Shown here: in pieces, positions 1 to 11,676 of the stretch
How the letters are laid out: every line of letters starts with the position of its first letter
Position numbering within the stretch: position 1 is the stretch's first letter
From: JAICMB01 sp035295125
Lineage (GTDB): Bacteria; Acidobacteriota; Terriglobia; Bryobacterales; Bryobacteraceae
DNA: 64,000 nucleotides
Direction of reading: 5' to 3'
Assembly (NCBI GenBank): GCA_035295125.1
Contig: DATGJP010000047.1
Coordinates: 116,066 to 180,065 of the forward strand
Position numbers and translations under genes: made by a program
Notes under the pieces: model-generated
Database searches by the model: none
Seen by the model: only the letters and a program-made list of their open reading frames with translations
What the model was told of the DNA's origin: nothing

Positions 1-161
1 GTGCCGTCGATCTGCTGGGGGTCGCCTCCGAGCGGGGCGCGCTGGAAAAGGGGATGGCCGCCGACCTGGTCGCAACGCCACTCGACCCTCTCCGCGATAT
101 CAATGGATTAAAGAGCATCGATTTCGTAATGAAGAACGGCGAAGTCTGGCGCCGGCGCTGA
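1..161 (+). CDS. Amidohydrolase family protein, C-terminal fragment
   Basis: This reading frame is open from base 3 to the TGA at 159-161, and its start lies outside the window. The last 52 residues have the layout of the C-terminus of imidazolonepropionase-like amidohydrolases: a stretch ending EKGMAADLVA, then a DPL segment, then FVMKNGEVW. The complete amidohydrolase at 28476-29678 ends the same way (PGLQADIIALDGDPL, then FVMKSGVV). The fragment covers the small beta-sandwich that closes over the barrel, so no metal ligands are present and the substrate cannot be judged. Confidence 0.7.
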   Translation, partial: AVDLLGVASERGALEKGMAADLVATPLDPLRDINGLKSIDFVMKNGEVWRRR

Positions 162-223
162 CCCTCATGCAGATTACCGCTGCGATCACTAAGCAGGCGG
201 GTGTCAGCCTGGAATGGTACCCA

Positions 224-766
224 CTACGACGCCCAGAAACAACTGGAACCCCGCCACTTCAGAGGTTGCCATTTCCCGTCCTTTTTCTCGAGGACGTGAA
301 ACCCGCCGCCTCCACAAAGACCGCCGCAGTGGTGTCCGATGTAAACCACCGCGACGGTCTTCTCAGCGTTAAAGCCCACGGCAGATAGCTCCACCCATCC
401 GACCGAGTGGTAGATCTTCAAAACGTTCGATAGCTGTTCAGCGGGAACGATCTGAAAAAGCGGCTGGATATGGAACTGGCCCCTCAGCAGCCATTGTTTC
501 TGGTTGACCTTCACGTAATCCGCAATCGCCGGCCCGACCAATTCCTTCGAGCTAGCTTCCGGCTCCAGGCAGATCTTGTACGGTTTTGTTTCAGCCTGAA
601 ACACCAGCGGATCCGCATGCGCAGCGGTGATCATCCAGTCTTGCGGAAGTAAGGCTGAATACACCTCGTAAGCCTCAGGTACCGTGTATGGCTCAGGGGA
701 CGGCGGCGTCTGGCACACCACTGCCGCCGCGAAAAGCAGGGGCGTCAGTCTTATCAGAGTGCCCAT
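224..766 (-). CDS. Secreted protein of unknown function
   Basis: About 180 residues starting at MGTLIRLTPLLFAAAVVC. The longer frame begins at 1012, but its first 82 residues are arginine-rich and non-domain-like, so the ATG at 766 just before a clear signal peptide is preferred; a weak TAGG precedes it. Cleavage probably falls after the hydrophobic stretch, and AAVVC could serve as a lipobox. The C-terminal third has a distinctive cysteine/glycine run, HHCGGLCGGGGF, followed by VLEKKDGKWQPL, which suggests a compact extracytoplasmic domain stabilised by disulfides or metal. I do not recognise a family. It is divergent from the amidase, with 272 bases between the two starts in which I see no further gene. 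Confidence 0.65.
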   Translation of the reverse strand: MGTLIRLTPLLFAAAVVCQTPPSPEPYTVPEAYEVYSALLPQDWMITAAHADPLVFQAETKPYKICLEPEASSKELVGPAIADYVKVNQKQWLLRGQFHIQPLFQIVPAEQLSNVLKIYHSVGWVELSAVGFNAEKTVAVVYIGHHCGGLCGGGGFHVLEKKDGKWQPLKWRGSSCFWAS

Positions 767-1038
767 TTGACCTAATGGTATCGTCGCGATTAGCCGTTGG
801 TAAGCGGCCCAGCGGCAGCGCACGCCGCGCCGCCTGGCTATGCCGCCTCCGTCAAGTGATCCCCACAAGCAATTCCCCAACGAGGCCGTCGGCGATGTCC
901 GCCGATACGCTCTTGCAGGCGAGGGAAAAGACACGTCAGGCCCACTGCGTTCCGAGAGAACGAGTTGTTGGCCGTACCGGATGGGCTTCGTAAACGAACA
1001 TAAGCCCGGCATGCGATTCTAAGAGTCAGTTTGACAAC

Positions 1039-2502
1039 ATGAGTTCTTCCAAGCTTACTCGCCGCACCTGGCTCACCGGAGCCGTCGCGTTAAGCGCAGA
1101 ACTGGGTGTCCCGCGCTTGCAAGCAGCCGCGGAGCCGCTCTCGTGGACCCTTCGCGAGGCAACCGACGCCCTCGCGAAAGGCTCCATTTCGTCCGAGGAG
1201 TTGACGAAGCTGTGCCTGGCCCGAATCAGCAAGGTTGACCGCCAGCTCAATGCCTTTATCACACTCGACGCGGAAAATGCCCTGGCACGCGCCCGGGAAT
1301 GCGACCGCAAGCGAAGAGCCGGTCGAGTAGCCAGCCGGCTGCACGGCGTTCCCATAGCGCTGAAAGATAACATCGACACTGCCGGCCTTCGCACCACCGC
1401 GGCGGCACAGGTCTTCAGAGACCGCGTGCCCGCTGAAGACGCCGAGGTCACCAGGCGTCTCAAGGCTGCGGGCACGGTAATGCTGGGCAAGCTCAACCTG
1501 GATGAAATGGCCTTCGCCGGCACTGGCACGACAGGCTGTTTCGGCCCCGCACACAATCCCTGGAACCTGGACCGAATTACGGGCGGCTCATCGGCGGGCT
1601 CCGCTGCCGCGGTGTCTGCCGGACTCTGCTTCGGATCGGTCGGCAGTGACGACGGCGGATCGGTCCGCATCCCTGGGGCGCATTGCGGTGTCGTCGGCTT
1701 CAAGACTTCTTACGGGCGTGTCAGCACGCGCGGTGTAGTGCCCTCGGCGTATTCGATGGATACCATCGGTCCCATCGCGCGAACCGTGGAAGACGCCGCG
1801 ATGCTCCTGCAGGTGCTAGCAGGCTACGATCCCCTCGATGCGATCACGCTGCAGGAGCCGGTATCGGATTACCCGAAGGCCCTGGGGAAACCGATCTCGC
1901 ACCTCCGTATCGGTGTTCCGCGTGAATACTTCTTCGAGCAGCTACACCCCGATGTCGCAGCGGCGGCCGAGGATGGCATCCGTCTGTTGAGCGGAAAGGT
2001 GAAGGAGGTTCGGGATGTGACGCTACCCCGGCTGCATATGGCCGAGCACGGTGACTACGACGTTGAACTGTATCACTATCAAAAGCCCTTCTTCGACAAG
2101 TCACCTGAACTCTACCATCCCTGGTCCCAGCGACACCTGAACGAAATGAAGAAGGTCGAGACGGTAGCCTACATCGAGACGCTGAAACGCGTTCGCGAGT
2201 GCCGCCGCGACATCAAGCGCATCTTCGAGAATGTCGACATCCTGGTTCTACCGACGATGAGAGAGCCCGCGCCGCTGATCTCGGAGACGATCAACGAAAC
2301 CCACAAGCGCCCTCCGGGCAATACATCGGTGTTCAACCACTTCGGTACCCCGGCGATCACGGTGCCGTGCGGGTTTTCTAAGGAGGGGATGCCGATCGGA
2401 CTCGAGATCTCCGGCCCTGCCTTTCAGGAATCCCGAGTGCTTCAGGTCGCCTATGCCTATCAGGAGGCCACTGACTGGCATCGTCGCATCCCATCCTTGT
2501 AA
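1039..2502 (+). CDS. Tat-exported amidase (amidase signature family)
   Basis: The 487-residue protein carries a twin-arginine signal (LTRRTWLTGAVAL at 6-18), so it is probably exported folded. The amidase signature follows: Lys109 in IALKDN, the GGSSAGSAA loop at 182-190 containing the cis-serine, and the GSDDGGSVRIPG segment at 202-213 with the likely nucleophile Ser208. This Lys-Ser-Ser triad hydrolyses amide bonds. Length and motif spacing are normal. It is not GatA-like in context: no gatB or gatC is nearby and the export signal argues against a role in tRNA amidation. The true substrate is unknown. No clear Shine-Dalgarno precedes the ATG. Confidence 0.88.
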   Translation: MSSSKLTRRTWLTGAVALSAELGVPRLQAAAEPLSWTLREATDALAKGSISSEELTKLCLARISKVDRQLNAFITLDAENALARARECDRKRRAGRVASRLHGVPIALKDNIDTAGLRTTAAAQVFRDRVPAEDAEVTRRLKAAGTVMLGKLNLDEMAFAGTGTTGCFGPAHNPWNLDRITGGSSAGSAAAVSAGLCFGSVGSDDGGSVRIPGAHCGVVGFKTSYGRVSTRGVVPSAYSMDTIGPIARTVEDAAMLLQVLAGYDPLDAITLQEPVSDYPKALGKPISHLRIGVPREYFFEQLHPDVAAAAEDGIRLLSGKVKEVRDVTLPRLHMAEHGDYDVELYHYQKPFFDKSPELYHPWSQRHLNEMKKVETVAYIETLKRVRECRRDIKRIFENVDILVLPTMREPAPLISETINETHKRPPGNTSVFNHFGTPAITVPCGFSKEGMPIGLEISGPAFQESRVLQVAYAYQEATDWHRRIPSL

Positions 2503-2656
2503 GACAGGCTGGCAGCCGGCGCGTGTCACGATTCGTGGAATTATTTCAAGCCTTCCATGCTGACAGTCAACGGCCCCAACACAGATGCGGATAGAGTAGC
2601 GATCGAGTTTGAGTCGGGCACCAGCACGGTGAGCTGGCAGCAGGTAGACTGCAATC

Positions 2657-4717
2657 GTGAAGTGTACCCGCCGTCAATTCGTGCTCGCAGGCGTTCCGCT
2701 AATGGCGGCGAGTGGCCAACTGGACCGGCACGCGATCGTTGCGCGACACGACCCGAGGCTGCATGAAATCGATCCGCGAGGGCCTCTCTCGGTCGGAAAC
2801 GGGGAGTTCGCGTTCACCGCGGATGTCACCGGACTGCAGTCCCTCGGGAGCCTGTACGAATACACGATTCCACTCTGCACGCAGTCGCAGTGGGGATGGC
2901 ATACGTTTCCGGGACATACGCTTCAGGATGCTGCCCGTCTGCGGCTCGAAATGTTCGACACGTATGGCCGGCAGGTCGGGTATGCCACGTCGAGCGCCGG
3001 GCAGGAGGAGTTGTTCAACTGGCTGCGCGAGAACCCGCACCGCCTGAATCTCGGGCGCGTTGCGCTGCTGCTGGATGGACGTCCTCTGGAGGGCGCCTGG
3101 ATTACGTCCATCGACCAGAGGCTGATTCTGTGGAAGGGAACCCTCGAAAGCCGCTTCAGTCTTAAAGGAAACCTGGTGAGGGTCGTAACGTGTTGCCACC
3201 CGAGGCGCGATGGGCTCACCGTTTCAGTGGAATCACCTCTCGTGGCTTCGGGGCGGCTTTCGGTCGGGATCAGTTTTCCCTACGCCTCAACGGCCTTGAA
3301 CGCGTCGGATTGGAGCGCCCCTCGAAAGCATCAGACTAAGCTTTCCATGTCAGGACCAAACACCGCGATGATCCAGCGGCAGTTGGACCGCGACAGCTAC
3401 CAGGTCCGTCTACATTGGCTTGGGAAAGCTCAGGCCACGGCGCGCGCAGAACATCAAGTTGAACTCTCCGGGAACCGTCTTGATTTCACCTGTGAGCTCT
3501 CCCGCGAACTGCTCGCCGACCCTCTTGATCCGGACGCCGCGCGCCAGGAGACTGAAGCGCATTGGAACAGATTCTGGTCCACCGGGGGTGCCATCGATCT
3601 CGCGGGAAGCACCGACCCACGGGCGCCGGAGCTCGAACGGCGCATCGTTCTCTCCCAATACCTGACCGCGATACAGTGCTCCGGTTCAACGCCTCCCCAG
3701 GAGACCGGCCTCACGTGCAATAGCTGGTACGGCAAGTTCCACCTGGAGATGCACTGGTGGCACGCTGCACACTTCGCGCACTGGGGCCGCACTCCGTTGC
3801 TGGAGCGCAGCCTGGGCTGGTACGAAGCGATCCTTCCCGTCGCGCGCGAGAAGGCGCGAAGGCAGGGATACAAGGGTGTGCGCTGGCCCAAGATGACCTC
3901 GCCCGACGGGCATGACAGTCCTTCCAACATCGGCGAACTGCTGATCTGGCAGCAGCCGCATCCCATCGCCATTGCGGAACTCTGCTATCAATCGGCGCCC
4001 GTGCGTGGAACGCTCAAACGCTACCGAGATATCGTCCTGCAGTCGGCCGAATTCATGGTGGATTTCGCGGTATTGCAGAATGGCCGCTACATACTCGGAC
4101 CGCCGGTCATTCCCGCCCAGGAAAACCACCCGCCGCGCGAAACCTGGAACCCGGCTTTCGAGCTCTCATACTGGCGACAGGCGCTCGGCACTGCCCAGCG
4201 ATGGAGACAGCGTCTTGGCTTTCCGCCGGAACAAAGCTGGGAACAGGTCCGCACGAAATTGTCAGCGCTGCCGGTGGGCGACGGGGTCTACCTGGCCCAC
4301 GAGAACTGCCCGCAAACCTTCACATCCCGGAACCACGATCACCCCTCGATGCTGGCGGCCCTGGGCGTTCTCGACGGCGAAGGCGTGGACCGCGAGACCA
4401 TGCGCCGAACCCTGCACAAAGTGCTTCGCGAATGGCATTGGGCGGATACGTGGGGCTGGGACTTTCCCATGGCTGCCATGACAGCGATCCGGCTCGGCGA
4501 ACTCCAGACGGCAGTCGATTGCCTGTTTATCGAGTCGCCAAAGAACACGTGGCTTCCGAACGGCCACAATTGGCAGCGTCCCAATCTTCCGGTGTATCTG
4601 CCGGGCAATGGCGGTTTGCTGATGGCTGCGGCGATGTTGGCCCGGTCGGCGAACGCCCTGCCCAAAAGCTGGCAACTGCGATGGGAGGGCCTGCGAGACG
4701 CCTCACTTAATGAGTAG
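2657..4717 (+). CDS. Six-hairpin glycosidase-like protein, GH65-type
   Basis: A 686-residue protein starting with GTG; CAGGTAG upstream is a plausible ribosome site. The N-terminus (CTRRQFVLAGVPLMAA) is a Tat-type signal. The N-terminal half looks like a beta-sandwich (GNGEFAFTADVTGLQSL) and the C-terminal half is rich in aromatic helical segments (SWYGKFHLEMHWWHAAHFA, HWADTWGWDFPMAAMTA) typical of (alpha/alpha)6 glycoside hydrolases and phosphorylases such as GH65 relatives. This suggests action on an oligosaccharide or glycoconjugate outside the cytoplasm. The catalytic residue was not identified with certainty. Its last 11 bases overlap the convergent MFS gene. Confidence 0.65.
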   Translation: MKCTRRQFVLAGVPLMAASGQLDRHAIVARHDPRLHEIDPRGPLSVGNGEFAFTADVTGLQSLGSLYEYTIPLCTQSQWGWHTFPGHTLQDAARLRLEMFDTYGRQVGYATSSAGQEELFNWLRENPHRLNLGRVALLLDGRPLEGAWITSIDQRLILWKGTLESRFSLKGNLVRVVTCCHPRRDGLTVSVESPLVASGRLSVGISFPYASTALNASDWSAPRKHQTKLSMSGPNTAMIQRQLDRDSYQVRLHWLGKAQATARAEHQVELSGNRLDFTCELSRELLADPLDPDAARQETEAHWNRFWSTGGAIDLAGSTDPRAPELERRIVLSQYLTAIQCSGSTPPQETGLTCNSWYGKFHLEMHWWHAAHFAHWGRTPLLERSLGWYEAILPVAREKARRQGYKGVRWPKMTSPDGHDSPSNIGELLIWQQPHPIAIAELCYQSAPVRGTLKRYRDIVLQSAEFMVDFAVLQNGRYILGPPVIPAQENHPPRETWNPAFELSYWRQALGTAQRWRQRLGFPPEQSWEQVRTKLSALPVGDGVYLAHENCPQTFTSRNHDHPSMLAALGVLDGEGVDRETMRRTLHKVLREWHWADTWGWDFPMAAMTAIRLGELQTAVDCLFIESPKNTWLPNGHNWQRPNLPVYLPGNGGLLMAAAMLARSANALPKSWQLRWEGLRDASLNE

Positions 4718-5834
4718 GCACCGTTCTTTTGGTGGCCACAGCCGGCGCAAGCGCAACGCCGGCCAGGAGCAGCACCACCACAAACCACAGTGCGACACGC
4801 AGCGTGAAGGCGTCGGCAGCAAAGCCGATGGCCGGCGGACCGGCAAACAATCCGGCCGCCCCCGACATGATGAGAAACGCCATTGCTGCTCCGGTCGATC
4901 CATCATGCACACTTGCTGACGCTCCGAAAACCACTGGCACGACAACAGAGCATCCCACGCCCACGATGGCGAATCCAGCGAGCGCGGACATCGGCGCCGC
5001 CAACGCCAGGGCCAATCCGCCCGCCGCGATTGCGCTTCCTGTGGCGACCAGTACTCTCGGCGAGAAGCGGTGCCGCAACCCATCGCCGCCGAGCCGTCCG
5101 ATCGTCATGGTTGTGGAGAATAAGGCGTATCCGAGGGCCGAGCCCCGCAAGTAGAGGCCGCTCCAGTCGGCGATTGCGCCTTCTGCCAGGAAGAAACAGA
5201 ACGTCAACGCTCCCAGGCCGAGAAGAGCTGGTGTGAGGCGGAGTTTTCCTCGCGATTGTGGCGCCGAATCCACGTGTCCGGGCAGGAACCCCGGGGTCAC
5301 CAGGAGCGTCGCCGCGACACCCAGAATCCCGGCTGCCAGGAAGTGAGTGCGTGGCGCAACCCCGAGTCTCGAGATCAACCATCCAAATACCGCACCCGCG
5401 ATGCCGCCGATGCTGTATGCGGCGTGGATCGCCGACAGCACCGGACGGCCAGCGGCTCGCTCTACCGCAACGGCATGGGTATTCATCGAGACATCCATCG
5501 ACCCGGCCGCAGCTCCGAGAACGGCGAGGGAGAGAGCGAGGGTTAGCTGAGAGTAGGCCAGACCGGGAAGAAACAGGCCCGAGCAGAACACCAGTGAAGC
5601 CGCCGCGGTGACGGACCGGCTACCGAGGCGGCCGATCAGCCACCCGGCAACCGGCATCGCGACCATGCTTCCACTGGCCAGCCCAAGCAAAGCGAGCCCC
5701 AGTTGCGAATCCGAAAGCCCGATTTGCGACTTGACCTCCGGAATTCGTGAAACCCAGGTCGCGAATATGGCCCCGTGCAGGAAGAAAATCACCAGGACCG
5801 TAAAGCGCGCTCTGCGTACAACGGTTTCGTTCAC
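4707..5834 (-). CDS. MFS transporter, YbjJ-like
   Basis: A membrane protein of about 375 residues with roughly twelve hydrophobic segments. Typical MFS loop motifs are visible: GWLIGRLGSRSV after the second helix and AAGSMDVSMNTHAVAVER in the fourth to fifth helix region, the latter resembling the YbjJ-type branch. The substrate is unknown. The open frame extends to an ATG at 5942, but the extra 36 residues are polar and unlike a membrane protein start; a GTG at 5834 (VNETVVRRARF) with GGAG about 11 bases upstream is preferred. The gene converges on the glycosidase-like gene and overlaps its 3' end. Confidence 0.82.
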   Translation of the reverse strand: MNETVVRRARFTVLVIFFLHGAIFATWVSRIPEVKSQIGLSDSQLGLALLGLASGSMVAMPVAGWLIGRLGSRSVTAAASLVFCSGLFLPGLAYSQLTLALSLAVLGAAAGSMDVSMNTHAVAVERAAGRPVLSAIHAAYSIGGIAGAVFGWLISRLGVAPRTHFLAAGILGVAATLLVTPGFLPGHVDSAPQSRGKLRLTPALLGLGALTFCFFLAEGAIADWSGLYLRGSALGYALFSTTMTIGRLGGDGLRHRFSPRVLVATGSAIAAGGLALALAAPMSALAGFAIVGVGCSVVVPVVFGASASVHDGSTGAAMAFLIMSGAAGLFAGPPAIGFAADAFTLRVALWFVVVLLLAGVALAPAVATKRTVPTH

Positions 5835-5974
5835 CGTTGTTGGACGCTCCAACAGCGGCTCACGATTCCCGATACGTCGTTGATTATCTGACCCGTGTCT
5901 ATTGGATCCTGGAGGCCGAGTCCCTAAACTGCTGGGGCACAAATTGCGACTCGCCCAGGTCGTCTATGCTGCTT

Positions 5975-5999
5975 GGTGGGCAGGCGGATTCGCCTGCCC
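5975..5999. repeat. Palindromic repeat copy R1 (terminator-like hairpin)
   Basis: A perfect inverted repeat, GGGCAGGCG / CGCCTGCCC at 5978-5986 and 5991-5999 with a four-base loop, preceded by GGT. The GGTGGGCAGGC ... GCCTGCCC core recurs at 55325-55360 and in diverged form at 48598-48557. It lies just beyond the 3' end of the aldo/keto reductase gene and could act as a terminator, though no T-run follows directly. Confidence 0.6.
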
Positions 6000-6026
6000 T
6001 TTGTACTTCACATCGTGCAACTCCAC

Positions 6027-7061
6027 CTATGCGCGATCGAAGTTGCGGAACCAAAGCGCCTGTTCCGCGATAGGCCGTGTCTTCTCCGCGATCGATGCGA
6101 GTTGAGTCTCGTTCAGTGGCGTAAAATCACGCGCGAGCGCAACGTTCTCCTCGAGTTGGGCGACAGAATCCACACCGATGATGATGGTGCTCACAGGTTG
6201 CGAGAGCACCCAATACACCGCTTCCCGCATGCTGAGAGTCCCCGGCTTAGACGTGACGTTCCCGCCGCCTTCCCAGCTCCGTTTTTGCCGCTCCATGGGG
6301 GGCGGATTCCAGCTTGCAAGAATTCGGCCGCGCGCCGGAACCTTCATGCCGACAATCCCCATTTGCCGCTCCAGCGCGAGCGGTAGTAGTTCCGCCGTAA
6401 AACTGTGGCGATGCTGATCGGCGGCGTTGACGCCCATCAACACCGTGTCGAACGGAAAACGCCGTATGCACTCCATCAGAGCTTCCGGGCGATGGTGCCC
6501 CGTCACGCCGAGGAATCGAACGGTTTTCTGGCGGCGCGCCTGCTCGAACGCCTCGATCGCCCCGCCTTTGCCGAACACCTGCTCGACATCGCTCATCGTA
6601 CCGATGTCGTGGAGTTGCCAGACGTCCACATGGTCGGTCTCGAGCAGTTTCAGGGACTGTTCGAGCATTCGCAGCGAACCGTCACGGGTCCGGTCTTTGG
6701 TCTTGGTGGCGATAAAGGTCTCTTTGCGGCGCCGTTTCAACACCTGCCCGATATAGCGTTCGCTGGGCCGCTCCGGCCCACCATAGATGGACGACGTATC
6801 GATGTAGTTCACACCGAGATCCAGTGCCCGTTCTACGATGGGCACGGCAACGGCGTCATTATTCACTCGCTCGAGGGCGGCCTGTCCACCGAGACTGAAG
6901 ATCGCGACGCGATGTCCAGTTTTGCCGAAGTTCCTCGTCGGCATTGGGGAAGCAGGCGGCTGATCCTGTGCCGCTCCCGATGCGGTTCCACCCGCGACCA
7001 GGCAGGCGGCCGCTACGCCTGACTTTATGAAAGTGCGGCGATCTTCATCATGTAGTTTCAT
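6027..7061 (-). CDS. Tat-exported aldo/keto reductase
   Basis: 344 residues with a Tat signal (DEDRRTFIKSGVAAACLVAGG). The NADPH-dependent AKR barrel follows, with the four catalytic residues in the expected order: Asp88 and Tyr93 in IDTSSIYGG, Lys120 in FIATKTK and His151 in VWQLHDIG. The C-terminal IIIGVDSVAQLEEN motif matches cofactor binding in AKRs. Tat export is unusual for an NADPH enzyme but is common in predicted acidobacterial oxidoreductases; the cofactor would have to be acquired before export. The substrate is unknown. It lies 13 bases upstream of the stop-codon side of the RND operon and may be a separate transcript. Confidence 0.85.
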   Translation of the reverse strand: MKLHDEDRRTFIKSGVAAACLVAGGTASGAAQDQPPASPMPTRNFGKTGHRVAIFSLGGQAALERVNNDAVAVPIVERALDLGVNYIDTSSIYGGPERPSERYIGQVLKRRRKETFIATKTKDRTRDGSLRMLEQSLKLLETDHVDVWQLHDIGTMSDVEQVFGKGGAIEAFEQARRQKTVRFLGVTGHHRPEALMECIRRFPFDTVLMGVNAADQHRHSFTAELLPLALERQMGIVGMKVPARGRILASWNPPPMERQKRSWEGGGNVTSKPGTLSMREAVYWVLSQPVSTIIIGVDSVAQLEENVALARDFTPLNETQLASIAEKTRPIAEQALWFRNFDRA

Positions 7062-7074
7062 GTAGACTCCGTCA

Positions 7075-8520
7075 TCACGGTTTAACCGAAGGCGCAGGCT
7101 GCGGCGGTGTGCTCCATTGCGCGTCAGCCAGCTTCCACCCTCCGCCGAGCGCCTGGTACAGTTGCACGATGGCCAGCCTGCGGTTCAACTCAGTTTGCGC
7201 CAGCGCATTCTGCGCCGGGTAAAGCTCCTGCTGCGCTTCAAGCACCTCGTAGTAGCTCGACTTTCCAGCGTTATAGCGCTGCAACGAGACCGTCACAGCA
7301 TCCTCATACGCGCTAACGGCTTCCATCTGCCGCGCGCGAACGAGTTCCAGTTTGTCGCGGGTGATCAAAGCGTTCGAGACGTCGCGAAAAGCGCCCAGCG
7401 CGATCTGCTCGTACTGATTGCGAGCCTGCTCCCACACTGCAACGGCTTCGCGTTGGCGGGCGCGCAAAGCCCCGCCCTGGTAAATGGGGCCGGTGAGGGT
7501 CGCCGCCACGCTCCAGATGTTCGTCTGACCAGAGACAAGCGCTGCCAGTGGCGAACTTCCGCGGCCCAACAAGGTTGTGAGTCCCAGGCGTGGGAAAAAG
7601 TCAGCATCCGCAATCCCGACCCGGGCGTTAGCGGCACGGATGTTCTGCTCGGCTTCGAGCAGATCCGGGCGGCGCTCGAGCAGGTTGGAGGGCAGCCCTG
7701 AGGGCACCTCAGGCGGCAGCACCTGTTCGAGCAGCTTCCCTTTTCGAGCGATCGGCCCGGGTGTGGACCCGAGCAGGATGCGAACCTCGTTTTCCTGGAT
7801 CGCGATTTGCCGTTCCAGGTCAGGAATGTTCGCGGCCACCATCGACAGAGCCGCCTGCGCTCGCGACGTTTCAAGCCGGGAAGCCGCCCCACCATCCAGC
7901 CGCTTCTGAAAAATGTCGAGACTGCCCTGGAACGATTCCACGTTGCGATGGGCGATGTCCAGCCGCAGGTCCAATTCCAGCAGTTCAAAATAGGCCTGCG
8001 CCACGCTGCTGACCAGCGACAACAACACCCCGCGCCGGCCCTGCTCGGTGGCAAGATAGACAGCCACCGCGTACTCGTTGGACCGGCGAATGCGCCCCCA
8101 CACGTCCGCCTCCCAACTTGCCTGTAGGATGGCGGCAATAGTTCCCTGTTGAGCACCGAAGGTTGAGGCGGGATTTCCGAGCGATTCGTTCTTGCCGCCG
8201 CTGAGGCCGGCCTCATATGCAATCTGCGGAAGATATTGCGAGTGCGATTGTGCCGCGAGTTGGCGCGCCTGTTCGACTCGCGCCGCGGCGACGCGAAGAT
8301 CCCGATTGTTGACAACAGCGGCTTGGATCAGTTGCTGTAAATCGGGGTCCTGAAAAACGCTCCACCAGGGGAGATCGGCGATAGAGGCCGACTGCGCCGG
8401 GTCCTGACCACGAAACGCCGCCGGGGCGTCCACCGGCGGCCGTTTGTACCGCGGTCCCACGAGACAACTGCTCAGAACGAGGACTGCGCCCAACACAAAG
8501 AAAAGGGAAAGCCTGCGCAT
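7075..8520 (-). CDS. RND efflux outer-membrane factor (OprM/NodT family lipoprotein)
   Basis: 481 residues beginning with a lipoprotein signal whose lipobox is VLSSC (Cys19), followed by LVGPRYKRPPVDAPAAF, the usual start of NodT-type outer-membrane factors. Two outer-membrane efflux protein repeats are visible, with long amphipathic helices (NRDLRVAAARVEQARQLAAQ; ARNQYEQIALGAFRDVSNAL). It would form the trimeric channel through the outer membrane for the adjacent pump. It is the third gene of the operon and starts three bases after the pump gene stop. Confidence 0.93.
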   Translation of the reverse strand: MRRLSLFFVLGAVLVLSSCLVGPRYKRPPVDAPAAFRGQDPAQSASIADLPWWSVFQDPDLQQLIQAAVVNNRDLRVAAARVEQARQLAAQSHSQYLPQIAYEAGLSGGKNESLGNPASTFGAQQGTIAAILQASWEADVWGRIRRSNEYAVAVYLATEQGRRGVLLSLVSSVAQAYFELLELDLRLDIAHRNVESFQGSLDIFQKRLDGGAASRLETSRAQAALSMVAANIPDLERQIAIQENEVRILLGSTPGPIARKGKLLEQVLPPEVPSGLPSNLLERRPDLLEAEQNIRAANARVGIADADFFPRLGLTTLLGRGSSPLAALVSGQTNIWSVAATLTGPIYQGGALRARQREAVAVWEQARNQYEQIALGAFRDVSNALITRDKLELVRARQMEAVSAYEDAVTVSLQRYNAGKSSYYEVLEAQQELYPAQNALAQTELNRRLAIVQLYQALGGGWKLADAQWSTPPQPAPSVKP

Positions 8521-8523
8521 CGT

Positions 8524-11670
<3,147 letters not shown>

Positions 11671-11676
11671 ACGGGG

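Noticed and set aside
2503..2656. Small plus-strand frame 2557-2766 before the glycosidase-like gene
   Set aside because: Overlaps the Tat signal of the real gene in another frame and has no features of its own.
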